From positions 1 through 37,728 of the forward strand of contig JALVMN010000178.1 of NCBI GenBank assembly GCA_027027005.1: a DNA stretch of 37,728 bases, in the 5' to 3' direction. The position numbers were made by a program, and so were the translations under genes. This document shows, one piece after another, positions 24,823-33,122 of this stretch; within the stretch, counting starts at the first letter, position 1, and each line of letters begins with the position of its first letter. The notes below the pieces were generated by a model. It saw nothing but the letters and a program-made list of their open reading frames with translations. It searched no databases and was not told where the DNA came from. Source of the stretch: Desulfobacterales bacterium (GTDB taxonomy: Bacteria > Desulfobacterota > DSM-4660 > Desulfatiglandales > Desulfatiglandaceae).

Positions 24823-27090
24823 TCACCCGTGGCCCACCAGGCCTTGACGGCCCGGGCCGTTCATTCTCTGATATTCTTTAACTTTTGAGGCTAACATCCT
24901 GAGATATTTAGCCATTTCAGCGCAAGAGCCAAATCTTTTTTTGGGATTTTTTGCCAGTGCCTTGTCCAATATCTGATCGCATGCCCTGGGCAGCATTGGA
25001 TTGTAGTCCCTGGCCGGTTTGTGAGCGCCCTGGGTAATCTGTAGGAGAAGGCTATTAAGGTTTTGACCCTGAAACGGCAACACCCCGGTGAGCAGTTGAT
25101 ACAGTAGCACCCCCAGGGAGAATATATCTGAGCGAAAGTCTATCTTGTGGCCCATGATCTGTTCAGGAGACATGTAGCTTGGTGTTCCCAGTATGACTCC
25201 TGTCTTGGTCCTGGTGGAGGAGACCGCCTTGGCTATTCCAAAGTCTGTGACCTTTACATTTCCGTTTTTGGTAATCATTATATTGGCAGGCTTTATGTCC
25301 CTGTGAATTAATCCTGTCTTGTGGGCATAATCCAGTGCAGAGGCTATCTTGGCTGTTACCTCCAGGGCCATATGGAGGGGCAGAAGCCTCTCTGGATCGC
25401 AATAGTATGAAAGATCGGTTCCATCAATATATTCCATTGCCATATAGGTGAGGTCAAGATCCTCTCCCACATCATAAATGGTGACTATGTAAGGGTGCGA
25501 GAGCCTGCCAGCTATGGCAGCCTCGGCAAAGAAGCGTGATTTGATCTCTTCAATCATATCTTCGTCAAATTCGTCTGAGAATCTGATGATCTTTATGGCC
25601 ACAAGCCTGTTGAGCTTGGGATCCATTCCCTTATAGACCAGGCCCATGGTACCTTTTCCTAGGGGCTCTAAGATTTGATATCGACCAACTATCTTTCTTT
25701 CCTTAATAAGAGAGTCGGAAAGCCTGCCTCCGCCCTTTCTTGCACCCTCTGGATCAAAACCAGGGATCTCCTTGAGGGAGCGGAGATTTGAGATCCGTCG
25801 CACAAGATCCCTGTACGGCCCCCTTTTCTGGATGTGCTCATAGACGGCCAACGCCCGGGTGGCCATTCCCCTGGTTTCATAGTCAAGCCCCAAGTCATAG
25901 AGAATGTCCCTCGTCTCATTGTCCAGGGGACAGAGCCTGAGTCTCTCAAAGGCCATGTCCAGGAGCCCCTGTTTTCTAAAGGTGGACGCCAGCAAGCGGT
26001 TCAGGCCGAATACCTCTTCTCTGGCCCTGGCATAGCCATATGCATCCACAAACTGGACTACCAGATAACCCCCAACAGTCCCTGCCATGGCGGTGGCGGC
26101 CTTTAGCCACACATGAAACACGGTAAAACTGAAGTAGCCCGTCCCAACGGAGGCCCCAAGGCAGAGGAAAACCAGCAAGAATCTGCTCCCTTGCCTCAAG
26201 CCAGGACCCAACAAGACCACCACAGCAGTCAATACGACCATTGAGAGCAGTTCGGCAAAGACCATGTGGGGCGGCCTGGAGGTGGATGACCCTTCAATCA
26301 GGTCGTCCACGGCATAAGCTAGAAACTCAGCGGCAGAGGCGCGAGTTGAAAATGGTGTGGAGAAGGCTTGATAAGGGAGTTGTTTAAAGTAGATCAACAC
26401 GACCTTGTTTTCCAAGGCAAAAGGGGCAGTGCCTGAGGAGGTGAGCCTGGAGAGGGAAAAGCGCTGGAAGGCTTGGGGAGGCCTTGAAAAGGAGAGGAGC
26501 ATCTCCCCTTTCATGAGACCAATGAACTTATCTCCCAGTCTTATGCCGCCAAAATCTTTTGGAACCTCAGGGGCTGGCAGTCCCAAAAAAGCAGAGGCCA
26601 TGTCCAGGGCTACTGAGACAGAGATCTTGTCTTTCTCCCTTCGGATCAGGGTATAAGTTCTTCCAGGGAGCAGGGTGGAACCGGCAGGATTTACATCTCC
26701 TGGAGAAACAAAATATACTTTGCCTGAAATTTTCTGGTTCTTCACTTTAAGGGGCAGATTGAGCCCTTTGGGAACAAAGGAGGGAAGCATTATTCCTACC
26801 ACTTTCACCCCCCTCTCTTCAAGGAGCTCCAGGGTCATGGGAAGGCCTTCCAGGGCTCCAGCCCCATTTCTGCCCAAAGCATGGGGATTGAGGCGCGCCT
26901 CTACAATGGCAACAGGAGCCCCCCCATGATTGGTTGCAGAGGCCCTGCAGTAATTATCATAGAGAAACCTTTCAGCAGGGATGAACACCCGGGGAAGAAG
27001 GAGGTGTAAGGTGCCCAGAATCATAATCAGGGCAAGCCCCAACAAATAATAGGGCCACTTTCTCTCATGTATAAGGCTTGTTTTACTCAC
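24823..27090 (-). CDS. CHASE2 sensor Ser/Thr protein kinase
   Basis: This 755-residue membrane kinase begins with one TM helix (about 13-33). A CHASE2-type extracytoplasmic sensor follows (about 40-265), then a cluster of TM helices (about 275-350), a short TPR-like helical region (about 375-440), and a Hanks-type kinase domain (about 468-735). Catalytic elements are intact: 'LGKGTMGLVYKG', Lys500, 'HRDIKPAN' with Asp598, and 'DFG' at 616. The activation loop 'SSTRTKTGVILGTPSYMSPEQ' offers threonines for autophosphorylation. The start is GTG 27090, overlapping the stop of rng by four bases (GTGA), so the two are translationally coupled. Its signal is unknown. PP2C and FHA genes follow. Confidence 0.93.
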   Translation of the reverse strand: MSKTSLIHERKWPYYLLGLALIMILGTLHLLLPRVFIPAERFLYDNYCRASATNHGGAPVAIVEARLNPHALGRNGAGALEGLPMTLELLEERGVKVVGIMLPSFVPKGLNLPLKVKNQKISGKVYFVSPGDVNPAGSTLLPGRTYTLIRREKDKISVSVALDMASAFLGLPAPEVPKDFGGIRLGDKFIGLMKGEMLLSFSRPPQAFQRFSLSRLTSSGTAPFALENKVVLIYFKQLPYQAFSTPFSTRASAAEFLAYAVDDLIEGSSTSRPPHMVFAELLSMVVLTAVVVLLGPGLRQGSRFLLVFLCLGASVGTGYFSFTVFHVWLKAATAMAGTVGGYLVVQFVDAYGYARAREEVFGLNRLLASTFRKQGLLDMAFERLRLCPLDNETRDILYDLGLDYETRGMATRALAVYEHIQKRGPYRDLVRRISNLRSLKEIPGFDPEGARKGGGRLSDSLIKERKIVGRYQILEPLGKGTMGLVYKGMDPKLNRLVAIKIIRFSDEFDEDMIEEIKSRFFAEAAIAGRLSHPYIVTIYDVGEDLDLTYMAMEYIDGTDLSYYCDPERLLPLHMALEVTAKIASALDYAHKTGLIHRDIKPANIMITKNGNVKVTDFGIAKAVSSTRTKTGVILGTPSYMSPEQIMGHKIDFRSDIFSLGVLLYQLLTGVLPFQGQNLNSLLLQITQGAHKPARDYNPMLPRACDQILDKALAKNPKKRFGSCAEMAKYLRMLASKVKEYQRMNGPGRQGLVGHG

Positions 27091-28610
27091 TGGATCCTGA
27101 TTTCGTACTGTTCCAGGTGGTATTCTTCCCTTGAGAGAATAATAAGGCGTTTGTTTGTCCTGCGTTCAAGGTCAAGGATCGAATCCTGCTCCTCTTCCCG
27201 AATCACTTCTTCCACTTGAGGATTCACAAAGACATAGATGTTTCCTGGGTCTCGAAATCCTGCACACTCCCTTTCTACGTCTCGAAAGATCTCATAACAT
27301 ACCGTTCTCACCGACTTGAGGCTCCCTTTGCCTTCACAATAAAAGCAGGGCTCACACAGCAGGCTGGAGAGGTTTTCCCTTGTCCTCTTTCGGGTCATCT
27401 CTATGAGGCCAAGATCTGACATGGGGAGAATATTGGTCTTGGCCTTATCCTGGGCAAGGGCCTCTTTGAGTGCCTGGAACACCCTGTCCTTGTTGGCCTG
27501 TTTTTCCATGTCAATGAAGTCTATGACGATGAGGCCCCCAATGTTTCTGAAACGCAACTGGTAGGCTATCTCCTTGACGGCTTCCAGATTGGTCTTGAGC
27601 GTGGTCTCTTCCAGGTTTCGTTTCCCCACGAAGCTCCCGGTGTTTACATCAATGGCGGTGAGGGCTTCTGTCTGTTCGATCACGATGTAGCCACCCGATT
27701 TCAGCCAGATCTTGTCTTGAAGCGCCCTGGATATCTCCATCTCAATACCGTAGGCATCAAAAATGGGGTCAGGGCCTTCGTAGAGTTCCACTGAGTAACG
27801 CAACCTGGGGGCAAAGGTATGGATAAAGTCCATTACCATCTTGTGTTCCTCGGGCGAATCTATGACCAGTTTGTCCACCTCTCGGGTAAAGAGGTCTCTT
27901 ACTGCCCTGAGAGATACCGCCAGGTCTTTGTAGAGAAGCCCAGGGCCGGAGAGCCTCTCCATCCTGGCCTGGATATCCGACCAAAGCCTGAGCAGAAATT
28001 CCATTTCTGCGCTTAACTTCTCCTTGGGCGCTCCTTCGCTTACGGTCCTCACGATGAACCCCATCCTGTCTGGCCTGATTTCCTGGACAATGGCCTTGAG
28101 TCTCTCCCTTTCTTCTCTGTCCTCTATCTTTCTGGAGATACCGATGTGATTCAGGGTGGGCATCAGCACCAGATGCCTTCCAGGAAGTGAGATGTGGCAG
28201 GTGACCCTGGGCCCCTTGTTGCCAAAGGGCTCTTTTGCCACTTGCACCATCACATCCTGGCCTTCCCTCAACATGTCCTCAATGCTTGCAGGGATCCTTT
28301 TGATATCTTCGGTAGAATTCAAGTATTCTGGCTCATCGTCATTGCCTTGATTTTTCAGCATCATTCTTTCAAGGTCCAGCAGTTCCCGCCTTACATCCGA
28401 GACATAGAGAAAGGCTGTCCTCTCAAGCCCTATATCCACAAATGCTGCCTGCATTCCGGGTAGCACCCTCACCACCCTGCCTTTGTAAATGTTGCCTACC
28501 AACTCTTGATCGGAGCGGCGTTCCACATGCAGTTCCACCACCACGCCGTTTTCCACAAGCGCCACCCTTGTCTCATAGGGCCTGGAATTTATGATGAGTT
28601 CTGCGTGCAT
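27087..28610 (-). CDS. rng: Ribonuclease G (Rne/Rng family)
   Basis: RNase G is an endoribonuclease that processes rRNA 5' ends and decays mRNA. The N-terminal S1 domain is seen in 'GNIYKGRVVRVLPGMQAAFVDIG'. The catalytic DNase I-like part has 'TAIDVNTGSFVGKRN' and 'GLIVIDFIDM', each with a Mg-binding Asp. The Zn-link is 'CEPCFYCEGKG'. At 507 residues it lacks the RNase E scaffold. The ORF track starts at GTG 28643, but ATG 28610 (MHAELIINS) matches the family N-terminus. It lies 22 bases after the radical SAM/DUF2344 gene, a partner seen in many genomes, and overlaps the kinase start by four bases. Confidence 0.94.
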   Translation of the reverse strand: MHAELIINSRPYETRVALVENGVVVELHVERRSDQELVGNIYKGRVVRVLPGMQAAFVDIGLERTAFLYVSDVRRELLDLERMMLKNQGNDDEPEYLNSTEDIKRIPASIEDMLREGQDVMVQVAKEPFGNKGPRVTCHISLPGRHLVLMPTLNHIGISRKIEDREERERLKAIVQEIRPDRMGFIVRTVSEGAPKEKLSAEMEFLLRLWSDIQARMERLSGPGLLYKDLAVSLRAVRDLFTREVDKLVIDSPEEHKMVMDFIHTFAPRLRYSVELYEGPDPIFDAYGIEMEISRALQDKIWLKSGGYIVIEQTEALTAIDVNTGSFVGKRNLEETTLKTNLEAVKEIAYQLRFRNIGGLIVIDFIDMEKQANKDRVFQALKEALAQDKAKTNILPMSDLGLIEMTRKRTRENLSSLLCEPCFYCEGKGSLKSVRTVCYEIFRDVERECAGFRDPGNIYVFVNPQVEEVIREEEQDSILDLERRTNKRLIILSREEYHLEQYEIRIQ

Positions 28611-28632
28611 GGAGTGTGCCTGTCTTTCTGGA

Positions 28633-31176
28633 TTATCGACCACTGGGGTGGAAAACTTGTCCGATTTTTCGTATGGTTATGGCATATTTTTCATCCTCAT
28701 TCATCCCAAAAATAGCTGCCACCACATCAGCAGGTCTGAGTTGGATCCCTAGGTCATGCCGAAGGGTTATCAGGAGCTTTCCTGGTGCCGCCACCTTGAT
28801 ATCCCTTACAAGCCCCTTGATGTCAATGCGCCTCTCTCCCTTCTTGTTCTTTTTGGTGAAATACAGATGCTCCTTGGCCAGAAATTCCCGGACCAGGGAA
28901 GGATCAAGATGGTCATTTGGTCCGAAGGTGACCTCGTAGGAGCTTTCCTTTACCCGGGGGAGTGGTTGGGTGAGAGGGATCCGAGACATTTCGATTACCT
29001 TTATGCCTTCGGGGAGCTGCTGGTTTATGAGCCTTTTGTAATAGACAGGGTCAATGGGCCTTGTGACCTCCACATGTAGCAATTCCTCGAGGCTTTCCAT
29101 GCCCACTGGCAGGGCCGAGGCAAAAGATACCTTGGGTTTTGGATGAAAGCCTTTGGAATACGCAAGGGGGAGGCCTGACCTCCTAAATGCCCGGATCAGG
29201 GTCCGGGTAAGCTCCAGATGGGAGAGGTGCCGGAGCCTGCCAAGCTTTGTAAAGGCAATGGAGAACTTGATCCTCTCCTCCTCAATAGATTCAACGTGGT
29301 GGTCTTCCAATTCTTTTATTGGAAATACAAGCGGCTTTATGGATTCGTGATCACACACACCACAAAGGGTGCACCTGTCCCTGCAGTCCGGAGTAAAGTC
29401 CTCTTGGGCCGCCCTTTCCCATTCTTTTCTTAAAAATTCTATAGAAACACCTGAATGGATGTGCTCCCAGGGGAGGATTTCATTCAGGTCCCTGGCCCTC
29501 AAATAATTAGCAGAATCGATCTCTGTTTCCCTGAACACACGCCTCCACAAATCCAGATCAAAGCATTCGCTCCAGGCATCGAACCTTGCACCCCTTTTCC
29601 ATGCCTTCACCACTGCAGTGGCAAGCCTCCTATCTCCCCTTGAAAATATACCCTCCAACCAGCTCAACTCTGGCTGATTCCACTTGACACGGACCCTGGT
29701 GCCCATGAGTTTCTCTCGAATCTTTTTTATCCTAGCTCGAGCTTCTTCCATGGAAAGCTGGTGTGCCCACATGAACGGGGTGTGGGCCTTGGGCACAAAT
29801 GTGGCCACACTTACATTTATACCGGTCTTTTTGCCATATCGGGATGCAATAATCCCAATTCGGCGGGAAAACTCTACGATGGCCTCTACGTCGGCCTCTG
29901 TCTCATACGGAAGCCCGATCATGAAGTATAACTTGATGAGCCTCCAGCCTGCCTCAAACACCTCTTTTGCCGTCTGAAGTATCTCAGCCTCAGAGAGGCC
30001 CTTGTTGATCACCCTGCGGAGTCTCTCGGATCCCGCCTCAACCGCCAAGGTGAATCCTGTCTTGCGAACCCTTTTAATTTCATCAATGATTTGTGGCCCC
30101 AAGGAATCTATCCTGAGGGAGGGGAGGCTGAGAGCGGTATTAAGCTCGGCTAGACGATCCATAAGGGTTTTTATTAGCGGACCGATGGCCGAATAATCCC
30201 CAGAGCTGAGCGACAGAAGCGAGATGTCTTCATACCCTGTAGAGCGAAGTCCAGCTTCGGTTTCCTGGACGATGGCCTCAGCCCTCTTTTCCCTTACAGG
30301 TCTGTAAATCATTCCCGCCTGGCAGAACCTACAACCCCTTCCGCAGCCCCTGGTTATCTCAACTGAAAGGCGGTCGTGGATCAGTTCAGTATAGGGAACG
30401 ATTTGGGGATTGGGCACAGGGGCTCGGTTTATGTCTCCAATCACCACCTTTTGAACTTTGTGGTAACCTGGCTTTAGTGGCTTGATATCCTTTAGCGTAC
30501 CTTTTTTATCGTATTGGGGTCTGAAAAAGGCGGGAACATACAGGCCGGGCAACTTGGATAGTTCTATCAAAAGTTCTTCCTTGTTGAGCTCTTTTGATCC
30601 CTTGGCATTCCGTATTAGCTTTACCAGATCCACCACCACCTCTTCGGCCTCACCTATCACCATGACGTCAAAAAACTCTGCCACTGGTTCAGGATTAAAG
30701 CAGGCAGGCCCCCCTGCAATAATCAGGGGAAAAGGCTTTCTTCGATCTCTGGCCCAGATGGGGATCTTGCCCAGATCCAGCATATTGACCACATTTGTGT
30801 AGCAGAGCTCGTGCTGGAGGCTAAAACCCACTATGTCAAACTCCCGCAAGGGCATTCCCGATTCCAGACACCACAACGGTATATTGCGCCTTCGTAGCTC
30901 TTCTTCCAGATCGCCCCACGGGGCGAACACCCTCTGGGCCCAGACCCACGGAATCTCGTTCAAAACATGATAGAGTATCTTTAGGCCCAGGTGAGACATC
31001 CCCACCTCATAGACATCAGGAAAGGCGAGGGCAAAGGTCACTTCCACAGAAGAGGAAGATTTATGGACCGAGTGGATCTCTCCCCCCAGGTAACGACTGG
31101 GTCGCTTGATTCTTGAAAACCATGGTTGATCTGCAAGTGATAAGCTTTTTGTCGGCACTATCCGAGAATTGGTCAT
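28633..31176 (-). CDS. Radical SAM protein fused to DUF2344 (TIGR03960/TIGR03936 type)
   Basis: This 847-residue protein has an N-terminal B12-binding-like region ('GMSHLGLKILYHVLN', 'GGPACFNPEPVAEFFD'). A radical SAM core follows, with Cys278/282/285 in 'RGCGRGCRFCQAG', then a cysteine cluster near residue 610 ('CRDRCTLCGVC'). The C-terminal DUF2344 domain (about 635-847) includes 'HLSHLELTRTLIRAFRRSGLP' and 'GFHPKPKVSFASALPVGMES'. The function is unknown; co-occurrence with rng and ribosomal genes suggests an RNA or ribosome modification. ATG 31176 begins a five-gene minus-strand operon continuing through rng to the FHA gene. The four extra cysteines near 610 could hold a second cluster. 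Confidence 0.92.
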   Translation of the reverse strand: MTNSRIVPTKSLSLADQPWFSRIKRPSRYLGGEIHSVHKSSSSVEVTFALAFPDVYEVGMSHLGLKILYHVLNEIPWVWAQRVFAPWGDLEEELRRRNIPLWCLESGMPLREFDIVGFSLQHELCYTNVVNMLDLGKIPIWARDRRKPFPLIIAGGPACFNPEPVAEFFDVMVIGEAEEVVVDLVKLIRNAKGSKELNKEELLIELSKLPGLYVPAFFRPQYDKKGTLKDIKPLKPGYHKVQKVVIGDINRAPVPNPQIVPYTELIHDRLSVEITRGCGRGCRFCQAGMIYRPVREKRAEAIVQETEAGLRSTGYEDISLLSLSSGDYSAIGPLIKTLMDRLAELNTALSLPSLRIDSLGPQIIDEIKRVRKTGFTLAVEAGSERLRRVINKGLSEAEILQTAKEVFEAGWRLIKLYFMIGLPYETEADVEAIVEFSRRIGIIASRYGKKTGINVSVATFVPKAHTPFMWAHQLSMEEARARIKKIREKLMGTRVRVKWNQPELSWLEGIFSRGDRRLATAVVKAWKRGARFDAWSECFDLDLWRRVFRETEIDSANYLRARDLNEILPWEHIHSGVSIEFLRKEWERAAQEDFTPDCRDRCTLCGVCDHESIKPLVFPIKELEDHHVESIEEERIKFSIAFTKLGRLRHLSHLELTRTLIRAFRRSGLPLAYSKGFHPKPKVSFASALPVGMESLEELLHVEVTRPIDPVYYKRLINQQLPEGIKVIEMSRIPLTQPLPRVKESSYEVTFGPNDHLDPSLVREFLAKEHLYFTKKNKKGERRIDIKGLVRDIKVAAPGKLLITLRHDLGIQLRPADVVAAIFGMNEDEKYAITIRKIGQVFHPSGR

Positions 31177-31365
31177 CTTTGTCTGAAATCCTTATTTATT
31201 TCCGCTGTCTCCTTTTTCAAAGGGGTGTGACTGCACACAGCGGGCAAGGGTATTTATATAGGTTCGAATGCTCGTCTTAGAGATATCATGCATGTCATTT
31301 ACAAAATATCATGATTTCAGTGACAAACCAAATGGGAAGAAGCAGAAGCGCGGGACCACTGAAGC

Positions 31366-33054
31366 CTATGAGAGGCCGCGGGCGGGTAGAAGGATGGTAA
31401 TCAGTGCACCACCCTCTGGGTGGTTTTCTGCCTTTATGGAACCGCCGAGCCCTTCCACAATCCTCTTGACTATGGCCAGCCCCAGCCCGGAGCCATCCTC
31501 CTTGGTTGTAAAAAAGGGCGTGAAGATCTTGGTGAGAATCTCCTCCTGGAAACCTTTCCCAGTGTCTCTTATTTGAATGGTTATCTCTTGTGGTAAGTTG
31601 CCCTGGGACTGCGCGGAGGCAGATACCTCCAGTGTGCCACCACCACTGATTTCATGAGAGGCGTTCAAGAGCAGGTTCCATAGGACCTGTTTGAGTTGTT
31701 CCGGGTCTGATCGGATGGGAAGAGGGGGCGTAAGATGGGTCTTTAGTTTCATCTTGTCATTCCAGTAAGGGCTGTTTTGGAAAAGCTCAAGGGTCTCATT
31801 GATGAGATCGCCCAACTCAATATCTTTGAGATTTGCCTTTTTGGGACGGGCGAAAAGCAAGAAGTCGTTGACCAGTTGATTGAGTCGCCCCACTTCTGTC
31901 AGGATAATGTCCATCAGCCTTGAGCTGAACTCTTTGTCGGTTCCAACTTCTTTGAGCATTTCAATGGAGCCGCTGATTGAGGCCAAGGGATTCCGAATCT
32001 CGTGGGCAACACCTGCTGCAAGCTCACCGACCAAGGCCAATCCCTCCACCTTTCTCATCTCATCTTCAATCTGCTTGATCTCGGTTATGTCCTGGAAGAC
32101 CAGTAAAGATCCCAGGCCGTTGCGTCCAAATAGCCTCAGGGGAGACACTGAATAGCGTAACTGTAATTTTTTCCCGTCTTTTCTGGTCATCTGGATGTCA
32201 AGATATGTTTGATGTGGGGCTAGAGGCCCTGAAGAGTGGCCTATCCGGGCCTGCTCCAACGTGGTGCCAGAAAGTGGGATTACATCTTTTATCTGCTTGT
32301 CCATGGCCTCGTCGGCCCTCAGGCCAAAGATCTTTTCAGCCGCGGGATTGAACAGGATGATTCTTCCACCCCTGTCAAGGGCGATCAGGCCAGAGTTTAT
32401 GGAGCTTATTATGGAGCGGTTCAGGAGTTCAAGGCTATTGAGGTCGCTGCGGGTCTCTTCCAGTTTAGCCGAGCTGCTCCTGGCCTGCTCAGACAGGTAG
32501 CTTGCAAACAGGGCAACCAGATAGAATCCCAGTACATTAACAAAGTAGGTGTACAGGATCTGCCTTCCACTAAACAGGGCCTCGCGTTCAGGGACCAGGG
32601 GAGGGATCAGACCTTTCCAGTGGGTATAGAGCAGGAGACCGTAGAGCAGGGTGCAGGCAGAGGCTGTTATCAACCCGCCTTTTCGGTAAAGTATGGTGCT
32701 GCCAGCGATTATGGCCAGGATATAGAGAAGAGAAAAAAGGCTGTCCTTCCCGCCGGTTGCATGGATGATCCAGGTTATAAGAAAGGTGTCGGCCAATATC
32801 TGAGTATAGGCCAGTTGCACCAGATTCTTTGTAAACCTTAGGGCAATGGCATATACCAAGGTTAGGAGATATATGACTGCTATTAGAACAAAGTGGTATG
32901 TACGGATGTGGCCAAAATATGTGGCCGTCCCCTTTAGTTGGAATATTATGCCAGCACCCAGGAATAGGGAGACCAGCACAACCCTCAGGAACATCAGGGT
33001 CTTGAGCTGGGAGCGGAGCTTGGATGGGCCAGGTCCTGTGCCAGTTCCTTTCAT
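31366..33054 (-). CDS. PilS-like sensor histidine kinase with PAS domain
   Basis: This 562-residue membrane kinase has about six TM helices (18-190) of the PilS type, a PAS domain (about 210-325, 'GLIALDRGGRIILFNPAAEKIFG'), a HisKA box with phospho-acceptor His351 in 'HEIRNPLAS', and a HATPase domain with 'DTGKGFQEE' and 'GSGLGLAIVKRIVEGLGG'. PilS works with the sigma-54 activator PilR to control pilin expression. It lies 68 bases after pilC, the usual neighbour, but no pilR gene follows; the next gene downstream is the unrelated radical SAM operon. Its partner regulator must be elsewhere. ATG 33054 is the only reasonable start. Confidence 0.9.
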   Translation of the reverse strand: MKGTGTGPGPSKLRSQLKTLMFLRVVLVSLFLGAGIIFQLKGTATYFGHIRTYHFVLIAVIYLLTLVYAIALRFTKNLVQLAYTQILADTFLITWIIHATGGKDSLFSLLYILAIIAGSTILYRKGGLITASACTLLYGLLLYTHWKGLIPPLVPEREALFSGRQILYTYFVNVLGFYLVALFASYLSEQARSSSAKLEETRSDLNSLELLNRSIISSINSGLIALDRGGRIILFNPAAEKIFGLRADEAMDKQIKDVIPLSGTTLEQARIGHSSGPLAPHQTYLDIQMTRKDGKKLQLRYSVSPLRLFGRNGLGSLLVFQDITEIKQIEDEMRKVEGLALVGELAAGVAHEIRNPLASISGSIEMLKEVGTDKEFSSRLMDIILTEVGRLNQLVNDFLLFARPKKANLKDIELGDLINETLELFQNSPYWNDKMKLKTHLTPPLPIRSDPEQLKQVLWNLLLNASHEISGGGTLEVSASAQSQGNLPQEITIQIRDTGKGFQEEILTKIFTPFFTTKEDGSGLGLAIVKRIVEGLGGSIKAENHPEGGALITILLPARGLS

Positions 33055-33122
33055 GGAGAGGGGGTCCTCAGTGCTTATCTGAGACCTCGTGGGTTTTATT
33101 CTTGTGTAAGGGCAGGGATTTT

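Noticed and set aside
31316-31363. Inverted repeat TTCAGTG/CACTGAA after the PilS-like gene
   Set aside because: The 34-base loop and lack of a T-run make a terminator unlikely.
32236-32841. 201-aa plus-strand ORF opposite the PilS-like kinase
   Set aside because: Antisense shadow; no domain and no ribosome binding site noticed.
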